Positions 1 through 12,119 are shown, counted from the first letter of the stretch. The stretch is 64,000 nucleotides of DNA from Nipponacmea schrenckii (GCA_030562195.1 JAUJPP010000003.1:31130602-31194601), one strand, 5' to 3'. Made by a program: numbers and translations. Notes: generated by a model not told the origin, from the sequence alone.

Positions 1-1026
1 TGAACTATTCGTATTATGATGTCCCTATTGCAAAATGTATTTCTCACACAGCTTTTTTAATAGAGGCCTCATGAAAATTGGGACAAACCTTTGCAATCTT
101 ATAAAATATCCATTCATGTTTGTATACTTAATAAATTTGATTGTTTTATTCAGAAGCAAAGAGTGTCACATACAGCATATGTTCTTTTGAGATGAATAAG
201 TGGATTGGGAAGGCTAAATGGTTAAGGTTCTTTACCTTTAAATAACAAAGGTAAGTTTTATGTTTACTCTTGGAGCTGTAGTGACTTAAAGTTTAATCGC
301 AGCAAAGGTTGAGATGAACAGTTGGAAAATGGTCCTTTGCCATCTTTATTAGCCCATTAGGTGCGGAATTGTAGGACGAAAAACTCATTTATTTTATTAT
401 ATTTACTCAGACTACTGGTGCAATTACTATGACATTCAGACATGGAATTCTTTCCAAGAAATATGGTGACAGTAAACTGAAACTTATTTAATTGTAAATG
501 GTTACAAGATAAAATAGTAATAGCTATTGCTTTACCGTAACACATTTAAACCTGGTGACTAAAGTTACTGTGACAAATGTGTCAACGCTCCTCTTAACAA
601 TTCCTTATGACCAATTTTCATATATTGCTTGAGACTAGAATTTTTTGTTTTACTTTGAATTGTTCTCTTTTTGTATTTTTCAGCATATAAATTGTTATTA
701 AGATTCAGTCCTGGTACAAATCCAATATTGCTGGAAGAAGACTTTCTCTGAATGAAAAATAACCATATTAAAGACATTCATTTCAAGAAGTATTGGAAAA
801 TCTTGATTGAGTTTGGAAAAATGGAAACATAAATAAATAAATTATATATCAAATGTGTGTTGTTGTATTCAACATCAGTCCAACAACTGATAGTCAATAG
901 GCTCAACAGTTCATTAGGTCATTGAAAATTTATAAAGCATTAGGACAAATAAACCAAAGGACGAATGTGTTGAAGGTATACCACCTATGACCAAAAAATT
1001 GAAGTTTTTCAACTTGGCAGTCAAAG
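1..1026. other. No gene seen
   Basis: AT-rich sequence with frequent stops in all frames. The short open frames here have no recognisable domain and no convincing splice signals. I see no RNA gene or repeat structure. Confidence 0.5.
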
Positions 1027-1180
1027 TAAAATATAGACCTAACTTTCGTTCGTATTTTGTTAGTTTTGTTTCGAATGTTTTTATTAGCTATCTCTAATGG
1101 TTACGTACAAAGCCAATATCCAATAAAAACATTCGAAACGAAACTAATAAAATTCGAACGAAAGTTAGGTCTATATTTTA
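1027..1180. repeat. Fold-back (inverted repeat) element, MITE-like
   Basis: A left arm starting TAAAATATAGACCTAAC (from 1027) is repeated in reverse complement at the right end (to 1180). The arms are about 60 bp with only a handful of mismatches, around a loop of about 33 bases. Such near-palindromes are typical of non-autonomous fold-back elements. A target duplication is not clear, and no protein is encoded. Confidence 0.7.
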
Positions 1181-2124
1181 ATTAGACTGTGAACTTGGTA
1201 AATAGTGTTTTAATTAGTGGACTGACCTGGTGTCAAAAATACATGATAGAATCCCCCTGTAAACCAATGAATCCATTAAATTAAGTAATTTTGAAACTCG
1301 TTTCTCAATAATTTCTTAGTATAGAGATATTCTATCTAGTCTAGTCTTATTGACTTAGTTGGAGACTTTAAATAATATGCCCATTTTAAGAGGTAGTATT
1401 CATTTCATTAGCTCATTTTTTTTTATCCCTCCAATCAGGTTTTAATTAATATTCCACTATAACTTAAGAGTTTTATTACGTCAATATCACTAGAGTTCAA
1501 AAGTCAACTGACGTTATTTAGCAGACGATATATTTAGGCTGTGTTGTATTCGTTTAACGGCATAATAATCGAGTCAAGGAAGAAAATGAACGCATGGTTG
1601 AACGGTACTTTTGTGTACTTGTGTTATGTACAATTGATCTGAGAATATAGAACAGTATATATTTATGTGTTGTGAATAATGCGTTCAAAACCTCTCCTCA
1701 CCACTCCTACCTACCATCATATTGGTTCTGATAAATTAAAAGGCACATTTTTGTTGAGCTAAAGACATCGAATTATAATAAATAAATCAAGTACTAATGA
1801 TGCGACCCGCAAAATGAACCTCAATATCAAAAATACATTGCTAACAGTGTTCCTGTACACATAAATAAAGAAGAAAATATCCCTTTAAAAAGAAGGTAAC
1901 CACAACTTCGCTTTACACATAAGGAAACTTATCTATTGAATATTGGGATTTCGAAGGCAAACCGTCGGTTCTGCACCGACCTGCCCATTTCTCAGAAAAA
2001 AGGGCGCACAAAAATCTGGCTATACTTCAAAAAACATTAATGACACACAAATAATACAAAACAGAGAGAGTTGATGTCAAATCTCATGTGGTCTTATTTT
2101 GTGATTTATTAACTATTAATTCAA
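1181..2124. other. No gene seen
   Basis: AT-rich intergenic sequence. I see no coding exon, RNA gene or obvious repeat. Confidence 0.45.
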
Positions 2125-2465
2125 AACCAATTCAATACCTTGAATAAGGTTTGTCCTTCTTTTGGAGACATTAATAAATCTTTTAACCATTTTACACCAA
2201 TTCAGGACTGCTACATTACCTTGGATAACACCCGTCCTTCTTTCGGGGATATTTTATGTAAGTATAAATGATGTATACATTTTCCATCAATTGACGCTCG
2301 ATGCATAACCTGCGACAAGGATTGTCCGTCTTTTAGGGGTATTTTATATAAACTATGAATGATTCATTCAATTCCCATCAATTCCCGACCTATGCAATAT
2401 CATTGGAGATATTTTCTACAAAACTTAAACGATCTGTTCACTTTTCATCAATTGACTACTAATTC
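2125..2465. repeat. Diverged tandem repeat, about four units of roughly 100 bp
   Basis: Units share the theme ccgtccttcttt-gggg-atattttat followed by ttccatcaattgac. Copies are visible near 2150, 2235, 2320 and 2400, and they are strongly diverged, so this is an old minisatellite-like block. Confidence 0.55.
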
Positions 2466-2559
2466 ATCGTCCCAGACAAAGTCTATCTGACGAATGTTTA
2501 TTGTGAACGAAACATTTATATAATGCCTGAATTTACCATGCTATATGTAAGGATACGTT

Positions 2560-3300
2560 GAAAATATTCCGAAACATTTTTATGAATAGTGTTTAAATAA
2601 AAGTTCATCCTAGGGTGAATAGGAACAATCAGTCTCATCAAAATCCATACTATTTTCGATTGATCTGATTTTTAATAGGGTTCACACTTTGGTTATTACA
2701 AACACTCACACCATGTTTCACCTAAATCCATAAACTAGCTCTATTGTGTCCACAATAAATGAAAACTGTTTTCAAGAACAAAGGCAGTAACTCATACAAA
2801 ATATTTTAGATTGGTTTTAATGAATTCAGCATCTCTATCGTGTCCACAAGAGTCCAAGAACAAAGGCGGACACGTTTTCAAGAACAGGGGCAATAACTCA
2901 TATTTAATATTTTTCGGAACGGTTCATGACAAACACTCACCCCATTTTTTTTTTCAAAATCCATCAAGAAACCAGCTCTCTATTGTTTCCACACAGAAGT
3001 CAAAAACAGGGGCAATAACTCATAGAAAATATTTTTTAAATGGTCTGATTTTTAGCAGGGTTCATCCTTGACTCACCCCAAGTTTGGTTAAAATCCATTA
3101 AGAAACCAGTTCTCTATATTGTCCACAAAGAATTGGAGAACAAAGGCAGACGCTTTTTCAAGAACAAGGGCAATAACTCATATTCAATATTTTTCGATTG
3201 ATCTGATTTTCAATAGGGTTCCTTGGGTTATATCAAATACTCACACAAAGTTTCGTCAAAATCCATCAAGAAATTAATTTGGGTGTATAAAAACTGCTAT
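2560..3300. repeat. Dispersed repeat with internal 'ggcaataactca' units
   Basis: The segment repeats the theme 'aagaacaggggcaataactcat', then 'aatatttttcgattgatctgattt', then 'atccatcaagaaaccagctctctat'. About four diverged units occur. The same core recurs at 40.0-40.5 kb and 52.1-52.6 kb. Short frames across it are by-products of the repeat. Confidence 0.6.
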
Positions 3301-3522
3301 ACATTTTCATATCTGAAAGGCAAAGTGCTCAACAAAATTTTAAATTGTGATCCAATTTTGTCCCATAAAGCAAAAAACTGCTATAAAAATACATAAGATT
3401 AATCCGGACCCTGAAATGTGATGCTGAGTGTTAACAAGGGACAACAATGATACACCAAGGAAAATTTATTTTGATTAAAAAAAAAAAAAAAAACTAGAGC
3501 CACACGTGGCACAGAGTGGGAC

Positions 3523-4144
3523 ATTGCTAACGTTGCCAAATTGCAACAAATAGGCCGAAACATCTAATTTTCTGGAAGAAACTGGCCAAAGCAACAGGGT
3601 ATCTGTGTGCAAAGTTCCTTTTTGAAAAACGTTATTTCCTACAGACGTAGAGCGCTGACCGATATAAATGAAAAATTGTAAGTTTACCCGGATGTGCCAC
3701 GCCCATCATATTTATTTTGGCGTAAATCTAATCAAAATTGAAATATTTATTCACGGTACAAATTTGAAGCTTGTACAGCTAATAGATCACGAGATATACA
3801 CAAATACATTTCAAAAAAACAAAATGTACTTTAATTTTAAAAGTGCAAAAATTAAATTTTTCATTTTAAAAACTTTTGTTATTCGTTGCTGGAAAGTTTA
3901 CAAAAAGCGCCTTTAGAATCTGAAAAAAATAACCCTCTAAATTAATTAGGTCACGCTCTAGAGCAGTCCAAAGTTGTCCAATGTTGCTGTTTTCGGGCAG
4001 CTATAAAACCGGAAGTTGACGTTGGAGGTCAAATGTGAAAGTATTAAATGATAGATAAGGTAAATGACCTTTGACCTACAAAAGGTCAAGGTCACCAATG
4101 GTCAAGGTCATGAGAAATAAGCTTCCAAAATTAGTAAAAATTAA
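3523..4144. repeat. Direct repeat, copy A (about 620 bp)
   Basis: This block is followed directly by a diverged second copy (4145-4795). Shared landmarks are 'aggccgaaacatct', 'cctacagacgta', 'tttacccggatgtgccacg', 'ttaattaggtcacgctctag' and the AGGTCA cluster near the end. A preceding run of A at 3478-3494 may mark an insertion end. No protein is recognisable. Confidence 0.7.
4065..4077 (-). promoter_or_regulatory. DR1-type nuclear-receptor half-site pair in repeat copy A
   Basis: TGACCTTTGACCT is a perfect direct repeat of the AGGTCA half-site with one-base spacing, the form bound by HNF4/RXR-type receptors. Further AGGTCA half-sites follow within 45 bases. Function is not shown; a carried-along motif in a repeat is the simplest view. 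Confidence 0.35.
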
Positions 4145-4795
4145 CCGGTTTGCTATTGTCGAGAAATTGCAATAAACAGGCCGAAACATCTGATTTTCTG
4201 GGGTGAACTGGCCAAAGCAATGAGGTATCTGTGTGCAAAGTACTTTTTTAAAAAAAAACGCTTTTTCCTACAGACGTATTTCCCTGACCCATGAAAAGGG
4301 TAAATTCGAAATTTACCCGGATGTGCCACGCCCATCTCATTTTTTTTAGCGTGAATCTAATCACATTCAAAATGTATATTCACGGTACAAATTTGAAGTT
4401 TGTGCATTTAATAGATCACGAGATATACACACATTCATTTCAAACAAACGTAAATACAGCAAATTGTTCTGTTATGTTCAAAAATCAAAAACTTCAATTT
4501 TCATTTTACAAACTTTTGTTATATATCTTTGGAAAGAGGACAAAAAGCGCATTAAGAATCTGGAAAAAATAACGCTCTAAATTAATTAGGTCACGCTCTA
4601 GAGCTACCCAAAGTTGCGAATTTCGCTGTTTTTTGGTCAGCTATAAAAACCCGGGAAATAGCCGTCGGAGGTCAAAGGGGCAAAGTATTAACTGATAGCC
4701 AAGGTCAATGACCTTTGACCTACTAAAGGGGCAAGGTCATCAAAGGTCAAGGTCACGAGAAATAAGCTTTTAAAAATTGAAAAAATTCTACCGGA
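4145..4795. repeat. Direct repeat, copy B (about 650 bp)
   Basis: Diverged tandem partner of 3523-4144 with the same landmarks in the same order and small indels throughout. The divergence suggests an old duplication. Confidence 0.7.
4709..4721 (-). promoter_or_regulatory. DR1-type half-site pair in repeat copy B
   Basis: The same TGACCTTTGACCT as in copy A is kept at the matching position, again next to additional AGGTCA half-sites. Retention in two otherwise diverged copies is notable but not proof of use. Confidence 0.35.
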
Positions 4796-5605
4796 AGTTG
4801 CAAAAAAGCAAAATCGAAATTCAAAAATCGGCTTCCCATAAGTTTTTCGCAATCGCATGAACTTTCCAAAAATGCAAATATCACGCAAATCGCTCTTACC
4901 GTAGAGGCCCCATTTTGAGTTTTACAAAAAAGTGACATTTCAAGATGGCGGCCAAAGTTTCACTTCCGGTCCGGATTTTTTCTTCTTCGTTTTTTTGTCT
5001 TTTAATTTTAAATTTCGATCGACATCAGTTTTGTTGCGATACATCAATTACAGTACAAGTAGGTCAACCGGAAGTTTAAACCTATTTTACGTTGAAACTG
5101 CAAATGAAGCAAAATTTTTGACTCTGCCAATGTTTTCATATACGTGACACTTGAAGGCACCTAAATTTTCAGATTAATCGGTCTTAAAATAGCAAAGTTG
5201 CAAAAATGTGCAAAAAAAAGGCAAAAAAATGTGTGCTATGAATTTTCGAATTTCGAAAATTTTTTTAAATGCTATCTTGTTGGAAATTGTTTCAAGTTTT
5301 CAAAAATGCAAACCCGAAGAAAATCGATCAAAAATTGCGACTTCTAGAGCCACTGACCGACTTTTTAGCCTTGTTGCAATGCAACACTTCCGGTTTTGCA
5401 AAAATGTGCCATTTTATATTTATGCAACACGTCGCCACCCACAGAAGGTCTAGAGAAGTTGAGTCAATGTTGCAACTATTGCAGCTTAGGCTGTGTGCCC
5501 TGTGTAAAATTTTGAAAAAAAAAAAAACTAGAACCGTTAGACGGTACCAAGGCAGTGCGCGTCCCTTCTATTGCATGGGTGAAACGTTGCATTTATAATA
5601 TCCAA
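4796..5605. other. Repeat-derived non-coding sequence
   Basis: AT-rich sequence continuing the preceding repeat block. It ends with an A-run followed by ctagaaccgtt, resembling the A-run plus ctagagcc at 3480-3502. The two similar ends suggest one larger repeat unit from about 3.48 to 5.54 kb. No credible gene. Confidence 0.4.
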
Positions 5606-7320
5606 TTTTCCCTAATAATAACTAGACCTGTTTTTAACAATTTTTGCAAGGGTTCCGAGATATTTAGAATGTGTTATATCTCCTGGCTGTCATTTAAGAT
5701 AGAACGTAATCACGCCTACTCAGTATAATGACTTGTTTTGATTGGTTGCGATACTTAAACTGGAAAAGTCAAAATTTGTCTTGCCCTAACGATAAGAAAT
5801 TAACACAATTTGACTTTTTGCCCTGTTGCATTATCTTCTTAACTCTTCTTGTAACATTTATATCTTTTTAAATTAGTGTGTAAAACAAAACGTCGAAAAA
5901 ACAAATTTGTGGTCATAAAGGGACATAACACCTTATTTGAGAATACAAATTGATCTCGGATTAAATTATCTTTCCAGATCGTTGATACTTTTAATTTGTT
6001 TATTTATTTATTTATCAATCTTAATTTAGGTGTAGTAGGAACATTAGATCCTGCAATTTGTGGCAAGTTGCCATGGTATAACATAGAGCCATCAAATTAA
6101 CAGCGCGGCTTTACATCTTTAAGAGAGTATTTTATAGAGTTGCGTCCCTTATACCACTAGTCCTCTCAATTGTACATTATTTTTGCTTAAAAGAATATCA
6201 TTTAAAATTCTAAAGGTTGTCATTTCCTTCCAAATATTCCATATCATACATCGCCCACAACGAGAAATGAACAATCATTCCTTTTATTTAAGATATATAA
6301 TATCTTTGAATCATTTTAACTGGATTAATTTTTATTCGTAAAAAAATCAAAATCAAAATAACAATTCAAAAATCGGTTTCCATATTATTTCGGCAATAGA
6401 TTCTATATACATGTACATCAAAATAACACAAATTGAATTATCTTCCGAGACCCTATTTCGATTTAAAGAGTTAGTATAGAAGAAATGACAAAAATTTTCA
6501 AATTTAAAACGTGCAATTTTGATCAAAAATCAAGTGTTATACACCATTTGGGAAAGAATAACTAGACCTGTTTGTAACAGTTCTGCAGCTTTCGGGCTAT
6601 TTAAAATTTGTTGGTCTCCTGGCTGTCATTTAAGGATGTAGATTGATTTTGCGATTATTGGGAGAGATTATTTATTCATGATTTAACACGTGACATTTGA
6701 GCTTGTTAATAGACTGGCAATCATTAAGGTTTGTGATGTAAAAATATCTGGGCTTAACCACGCCCACAAAGTCCATTGACTTGTTTTGGAAACTTCAACT
6801 GGAAATGTCAAAATTTGTGAATTGACCGTTTTATAGGAAAAAATTTGCAAATTTTTTAAAAGCCGATAAACCGAAAGTTTACATTTTGCTATAAAGCTTA
6901 ATATGTCATTGGATAGAACGTATCACATATGTACAGGTATAAAGATCGCCAAAGGTCAACGTCACAATATACACCTTCGAAGTTTTTATAATTTTTAATC
7001 GTAATTAAATCAAAATCAAATTAAAAATTCAAAAAACAGTTTCCATATAAATTTCGGCAATCGGTTATAGATTCTATATACATGTCCATCAAAATAACAC
7101 ATATTGACTGATCCTCCGAGACCCTATTTCGATTGAAAGAAAAATACACACAGTGATGTAAAATATCTGGGTTTAACCACGCCCACAAAGTCTAATGACT
7201 TGTTTTGATTGGTTGGGGATACTTTAACTGGAAATGTCAAAATTTGTGTCTTGACCAAAAGATAAGAAATTAACACAATCAGATTTTATGACCTGTTGCA
7301 TTTATATCTGTTTAATTAGA
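5606..7320. repeat. Diverged direct repeats (three partial copies)
   Basis: Landmarks recur: 'taactagacctgttt' plus 'ctcctggctgtcatttaag' at 5620 and 6560; 'tgacttgttttgattggtt' with 'taagaaattaacacaat' at 5730 and 7200; a related partial unit at 6760. These are old tandem or nested copies of one non-coding repeat. Confidence 0.6.
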
Positions 7321-7762
7321 GTGTAATTTTATTCTTAAACTTTTCGCAATGTTTATTTATACATAATGATTTATATATTGCTTGAAAGCTGGGAATTTGC
7401 ACATTATAAATCTGTTCGAATTTTGTTTTTAAGTTAAATAGAACTAAATAAAAAAAAATATGAATGTTAAAATCGCTTATTTTCTACTAGGCGTATTTTC
7501 ATCAGTTTTCGGTCTATAGCTAAAATAAAGATATTGTTAGAAAGCTGATAAAAATCACACCCAATAATGTCAATTAGAATGTTGCCAAGAGTCTTGTTCA
7601 TGAGATATAACCATCTGAAGATACGAGAAATATGCAAATTACCAATTTTTGGATCCCTATTAATCCATATGTTCTGTACTAAAATTAGAAATCAAGGTAT
7701 CATATGAACCTTTAGCCAATGAAGATGATTGTGCAGAAAAATAAAGGATGCATATTAGTAAG
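7321..7762. other. No gene seen
   Basis: AT-rich sequence without recognisable coding or repeat structure, lying between the repeat block and a LINE fragment. Confidence 0.4.
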
Positions 7763-7904
7763 TTAGTCCTCTTCGTTCCTTGCGGAGAATAGGGCTGCTA
7801 CAGACGTTCTCCATCTCACTCTATTATGAGCTGTTCTTTTTGCTTCATTCCAGGTCTTGCCAATCCTTCCTAGCTCTTTCAGTCTTATTCTTTTCAAGCT
7901 ATGT
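7763..7904 (-). pseudogene. C-terminal end of a non-LTR retrotransposon ORF2
   Basis: The minus strand encodes the end of a LINE endonuclease-reverse transcriptase. It reads RLKELGRIGKTWNEAKRTAH, then NRVRWRTSVAALFSARNEED and a stop at 7763-7765. The pattern W-x-x-AK-x-x-A-x-NR-x-x-WR is typical of such C-terminal tails. The fragment runs into the N gap, so its 5' part is missing from view. Clade cannot be decided from this short piece. Confidence 0.7.
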
Positions 7905-8404
7905 NNNNNNNNNNNNNNNNNNNNNNNNNNNNNNNNNNNNNNNNNNNNNNNNNNNNNNNNNNNNNNNNNNNNNNNNNNNNNNNNNNNNNNNNNNNNNNNN
8001 NNNNNNNNNNNNNNNNNNNNNNNNNNNNNNNNNNNNNNNNNNNNNNNNNNNNNNNNNNNNNNNNNNNNNNNNNNNNNNNNNNNNNNNNNNNNNNNNNNNN
8101 NNNNNNNNNNNNNNNNNNNNNNNNNNNNNNNNNNNNNNNNNNNNNNNNNNNNNNNNNNNNNNNNNNNNNNNNNNNNNNNNNNNNNNNNNNNNNNNNNNNN
8201 NNNNNNNNNNNNNNNNNNNNNNNNNNNNNNNNNNNNNNNNNNNNNNNNNNNNNNNNNNNNNNNNNNNNNNNNNNNNNNNNNNNNNNNNNNNNNNNNNNNN
8301 NNNNNNNNNNNNNNNNNNNNNNNNNNNNNNNNNNNNNNNNNNNNNNNNNNNNNNNNNNNNNNNNNNNNNNNNNNNNNNNNNNNNNNNNNNNNNNNNNNNN
8401 NNNN
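7905..8404. other. Assembly gap (500 N)
   Basis: Exactly 500 consecutive N. Real gap size is unknown, and open frames crossing it are meaningless. It interrupts the integrase end of the BEL/Pao element. Confidence 0.99.
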
Positions 8405-9287
8405 TCGTTGCGGGCACCGTGGAAGTTTGTACCATAGTCGCTGTATCTTTCGGATTCCCTCGACTTCCGATAAAGCTTCTGAGAACTATTATGAAGCCGT
8501 CGGATTTCAAAGAGTCGGGTAACTCCAGATGTACCGCTTTTGTTGACATACAAGTAAACAAACAACCCCATCGTTTGTTGTTTTTTCGACCGCTAGTAGC
8601 ATACATTGGCCCGAAGTAGTCAACACCAGTATGAAAGAATGGACCAGGAAAGCAATCGGTTCTACAGGTAGGTAAATCGGCAATACGAGGTACTCTAGAA
8701 GAGGCTCGCCGGAGTTTGCAGAGGAGAAAATCATGGTTAACCTTTTTGGCAATACGTCGTACTGAAACAGGCCAGAATTGTCTTCTGATATATGTGATCA
8801 TATGTTCTACTCCACCATGGGCTGTCTGTAAGTGAGATTCGTAGAGCAGAAATCTAGTAATGGCATGGTTCTCTGGAAGAATGATTTGATTTTTAGTCTC
8901 TAATGGTATGTTAGCCTTTCTCAATCTACCACAAAGACGAAGATGGTGTCCATCGTAAGTTGGAGTTAAAGGTAGTAAGTGGCTCTCTATAGGTAAATCT
9001 TTATTGGTCTTGAGGAATCTGACTTCTTGTGGATAACTATCTTCCTGGACTTGCTTTGTCCAGTGTAGTAAAGCATGTTCGTATTCTTGAGAAAGAAGCA
9101 AGTCATACTTTTCAGCAGTAAGATTCAATCTCTGTATAGGTAGCAGAAAGTTTCGTATGGCTCGAATAACCCAAGCTGAATGGCGCGCTAAACGTGGCCA
9201 AGTGGAGAACTTTGTTGGGTCGATGAGTTTACCTATATGAAGAGATGGTAACATGATATTTCCAAGTTCATTGTTTGTCTGGATCAA
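8405..9287 (-). pseudogene. BEL/Pao retrotransposon integrase region, broken
   Basis: The minus strand shows a BEL/Pao integrase. A zinc-binding H-H-C-C-type region (HLQTAHGGVEHM onward) is followed by the first catalytic Asp in GVDYFGPMY. The second Cys pair of the finger reads CKLRRA, so its last Cys appears lost. The second catalytic Asp (SDYGTNF, near 8430-8450) is in another frame, showing a frameshift near 8460. The remaining C-terminus is hidden by the gap. The order PR-RT-RNaseH-INT along the minus strand from 11.66 kb is that of BEL/Pao pol. Not functional. Confidence 0.85.
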
Positions 9288-9413
9288 ACAAGAAATTTTG
9301 ATTTCTAGATCTGACGAGTCTGGTTCATCAATACAGTTTAATTGTGAAGGCCATTGATCTCTGCCTTTCCAAAGAAATTGAGGTCCTTTAAACCAAGTAT
9401 GAATTGATGTAAG

Positions 9414-9692
9414 TTATAATGCAGGTAATCCTCTTGAGCAGTAGTCAGCTGGGTTGCTTTTAGTAGGAACATGAAACCATTGGTCAGGCGTTGTATTATC
9501 GAGGATCTCCGCTATTCTATTAGAAACAGATGGTTTGAACCGTTTGGTTTTGTTGTTGATGTATTGTATGACCGTTGTAGAATCAGTCCAGAAGAAACTA
9601 CCGTGAAGTGGAATTGGTAACTTTTTCTTTAATGTTGTCCATAATCTGACAGATAGAACAGCAGATTGGAGCTCAAGACGTGGTATAGACAC
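9414..9692 (-). pseudogene. BEL/Pao RNase H domain
   Basis: The minus strand reads IPRLELQSAVLSVRL followed by FWTDSTTVIQYINN, the Pao RNase H signature with its Glu and Asp positions. It ends near PADYCSRGLPAL, typical of the linker before integrase. Frame breaks separate it from the RT part upstream and the integrase downstream. Confidence 0.8.
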
Positions 9693-9845
9693 TTGAGGTT
9701 TGTTTGGTTAAACTCTGGTCTTTGAGGCTAAGAAAGAACAATTGATATCACCATCAGTAGGCTTGTATTTCAAGTAAGCTACACTGCCGAATCCCTTCTC
9801 GGAGGCGTCTGAGAATAGATGAAGCTCAATTTTGCTGGCGGAATT

Positions 9846-10634
9846 CTAGAAGTTCTGATGATTTCGAGGCAATGTAAAGTTATTTAAATGTTTAAGTTCT
9901 TGATGCCAGAGATCCCACGCATTTTGAAGATTAGGAGGTAATTGTTCATCCCAGTCAATTCCATATCTCCAAATATCTTGTATAATACATTTAGCTCTAA
10001 AGCTAAAAGGTGCAAGGAATCCACAAGGATCAAATATGGAGCTCACAATACTTATGACAGACCGCTTGGTAGCTGGAGTATCTCTCAAGTTGGGATTAAA
10101 GTGGAATGTGCCACTTTCACTTTGTACTTTCCATCTCAGGCCAAGTGTTCGCTGAATGGGTACATCATTTAGATCCATATCCAGTTCTCGAACAGCACGT
10201 TCACTCTGTGGCATGGCATCTAAAACTGTGATAGAGCTAGACATCCATTTGTGGAGTTTAAACCCACCAAGACTTAGTAGGGTAGTCAGTTCTTTGTAGA
10301 GTTGCATGGCTTCTGATGTCGTCTCCAATGATTTGAGTAAATCGTTTACGTAGAAATCTTTAAGTACTGATTCAATTGTTGGTAGAGAGAATGCATCTCT
10401 TCTATCTATAGCAGTTCGCTTTAATGCGTAGTTTGCGCATGAAGGCGAATCTACAGCACCGAATATATGTACATGTACGTTCATCTTATAAACATAAGGT
10501 GCACCAGGATGTAAGATATCTTCCTTCCACAGAAACCGCAGTGCGTCTGTTACCCTTACAGGTACTGCAACCTGGTGGAACATGGCTTCCACGTCAGCAA
10601 CCAAAGCTACTTCATAAAGTCGAAATCGGATCAA
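9846..10634 (-). pseudogene. BEL/Pao reverse transcriptase, palm and thumb, YVDD changed to YVND
   Basis: Motifs in order are VALVADVEAMFHQV (first catalytic Asp), then DSPSCANYAL, then FYVNDLLKSL, then a Pao-type thumb (GLRWKVQSESG, FDPCGFLAPF). The Y-x-DD box reads YVND; the first Asp is replaced by Asn encoded at 10344-10346. This should abolish polymerase activity. The N-terminal RT part lies upstream in other frames (to 11188). Confidence 0.88.
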
Positions 10635-10639
10635 GATAC

Positions 10640-11188
10640 CGAAGAGGTTGTTGAGTAAATCTGGTCCAGAAATAAGTAGGTTGCTAAGTGATGTGCCTTG
10701 GTATAAAGCTGCAGCATCAAACTCTGGTCGTACTTGTCATGGTTTGTTAGGGTTCGTTACCCCGTGATGAGGGATGTACCATGTTATCTGGCTAGTTGCA
10801 GATGCTTCGTCAATTTCCCAGCATAGCCATTGTTTATATAGCCGTTTAGAGTTTTACTATACATTTCTCGAAACTCTTCATCTTTAATTAGACGTCTGGA
10901 TAGAAGTTCAAATCTACGGAGTGCAGCGTTATAGTTATTAGGTAATATTGTATCTTGACTTTTCCATAACATGCCTACTTGATAGTGGCCGTTTATATAC
11001 TCTGTTGTCTGTTCTAGCAATTTCTGTGACTTTCTATCTTGGGTTGAAAGTGGCGTATCAGCTGTGTGTACTACTCCAAAGGATTCAGTTTTCCAAAAAT
11101 GTTCCACTGTTTGCTCTAGCAACGATGTGTCTTGCTTGCAGAGTAGATTTACAGAGAAGTGTGTATCTTCACTTTGTGGCGTGGCCAT
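10640..11188 (-). pseudogene. BEL/Pao pol, protease-RT linker and RT N-terminus
   Basis: The minus strand encodes a Pao-type linker (FWKTESFGVVH, FELLSRRLIKDEEF) and the RT entry segment ([13 protein letters not shown], then a stop, then VRPEFDAAALYQGTSL). At least two in-frame stops and a frameshift interrupt it. No separate gene is implied. Confidence 0.75.
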
Positions 11189-11309
11189 CCCCCATGAGGG
11201 ACCATCCTAGCTTGATGTGAATTCAAACAGGTTGGTTCTGTTGGCCAATTACAGTCTCTAGTTGAAGATGTGCTCCAGGAACGTTTGCTCCGAGTAATAT
11301 CTTGACTTG

Positions 11310-11663
11310 TTAAGGCATGACATCTTCTAGACCTAAATATGTCAAGTGTTTCCACTCAGGTTGAATTACTTGTACTGGACATTGAAATAAGCCATCCGGT
11401 ACTGTCCAGGCTTCCTCGATACTAAGAAGTTGTCTATCTTGACTAGCAAACTTTATTGAGAAAGATACTTTACTGCTATTCTGTGTGGTTTCACCATTTA
11501 TAGTATGAATGGTTAAGAATTTTTGTTTGTCATATATACCAAGAGATCGAGCAAAATTGTCTTGAATTAAAGTAATCTCGCTGGCTGTATCTTGTAAGGC
11601 ATAGGTTGTTTCTGTGTATTGGTTGTTCCTGCCGTAAACTTGAACTTGCCTATCTGGAAGCAA
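11310..11663 (-). pseudogene. BEL/Pao aspartic protease domain
   Basis: The segment ALQDTASEITLI is the retropepsin-like D-T-A active-site turn used by the BEL/Pao protease region (DUF1758 type). The flanking TIHTINGETTQ is typical for the family. The frame is open for about 117 residues and then broken toward RT. Confidence 0.75.
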
Positions 11664-11754
11664 ACTTGTGATTCTCTTGTCTGTAGTTTGTTGACATTGT
11701 GACCTTGGTTTAGATTTGCTGAATGTAATGAAGTATAATGCTTGCCGTTACATT
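11664..11754 (-). pseudogene. Gag-pol knuckle region; 5' limit of the Pao copy
   Basis: The minus strand gives a Cys/His-containing segment (ECNGKHYTSLH) as seen before the protease in Pao polyproteins. Similarity stops near 11755, where a Harbinger-derived repeat begins. The gag and 5' LTR are absent, so this copy is 5'-truncated. Confidence 0.5.
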
Positions 11755-12100
11755 CTGGCTCACGATATACTTATATTTTAAATTACAAAAATTTTATTGC
11801 TACTCTCTGGCCACATTATTGATTTATAAATTGAATTTTTCATTTGTCTTTGGGTCTATTGGAATATAAAGTTTTATATGTTTCCATTGTAAAATAAGTT
11901 AATAAGCACATTTCCCTCCCAGAAATTTTGCATGAAACTGAAGGACTTTTTGGACTGAAAATCCCTCTATTATAGGCCTATTTCCAAATATTATTTTTTA
12001 TCAACGGTTGGCATTTTCATCAACCAAAAGATCTTAACCCCAATCTTAGACTCTCAGAACTATTTTGAGTTTAGAGTTTTATACATAAATTTATACAATT
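11755..12100 (+). repeat. Repeat shared in inverted orientation with 20480-20830
   Basis: Landmarks are 'ggccacatt', 'tataaattgaattttt', 'tttccctcc-agaaattt', 'ttttggactgaaaat' and 'gttggcattttcatcaac'. They recur in reverse complement at 20480-20830. The copy lies directly before a DDE transposase, so it is probably non-coding DNA of that transposon family. Confidence 0.65.
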
Positions 12101-12119
12101 AAAATTATGCCTGGTATTA

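Noticed and set aside
2125..2465. CRISPR-like spaced repeat array
   Set aside because: Units are about 100 bp, diverged and without constant repeat/unique spacer structure; the genome is eukaryotic.
7780..8619. Long open frames crossing the N gap
   Set aside because: Length comes from unknown bases read as X; only the flanking BEL/Pao and LINE words are meaningful.
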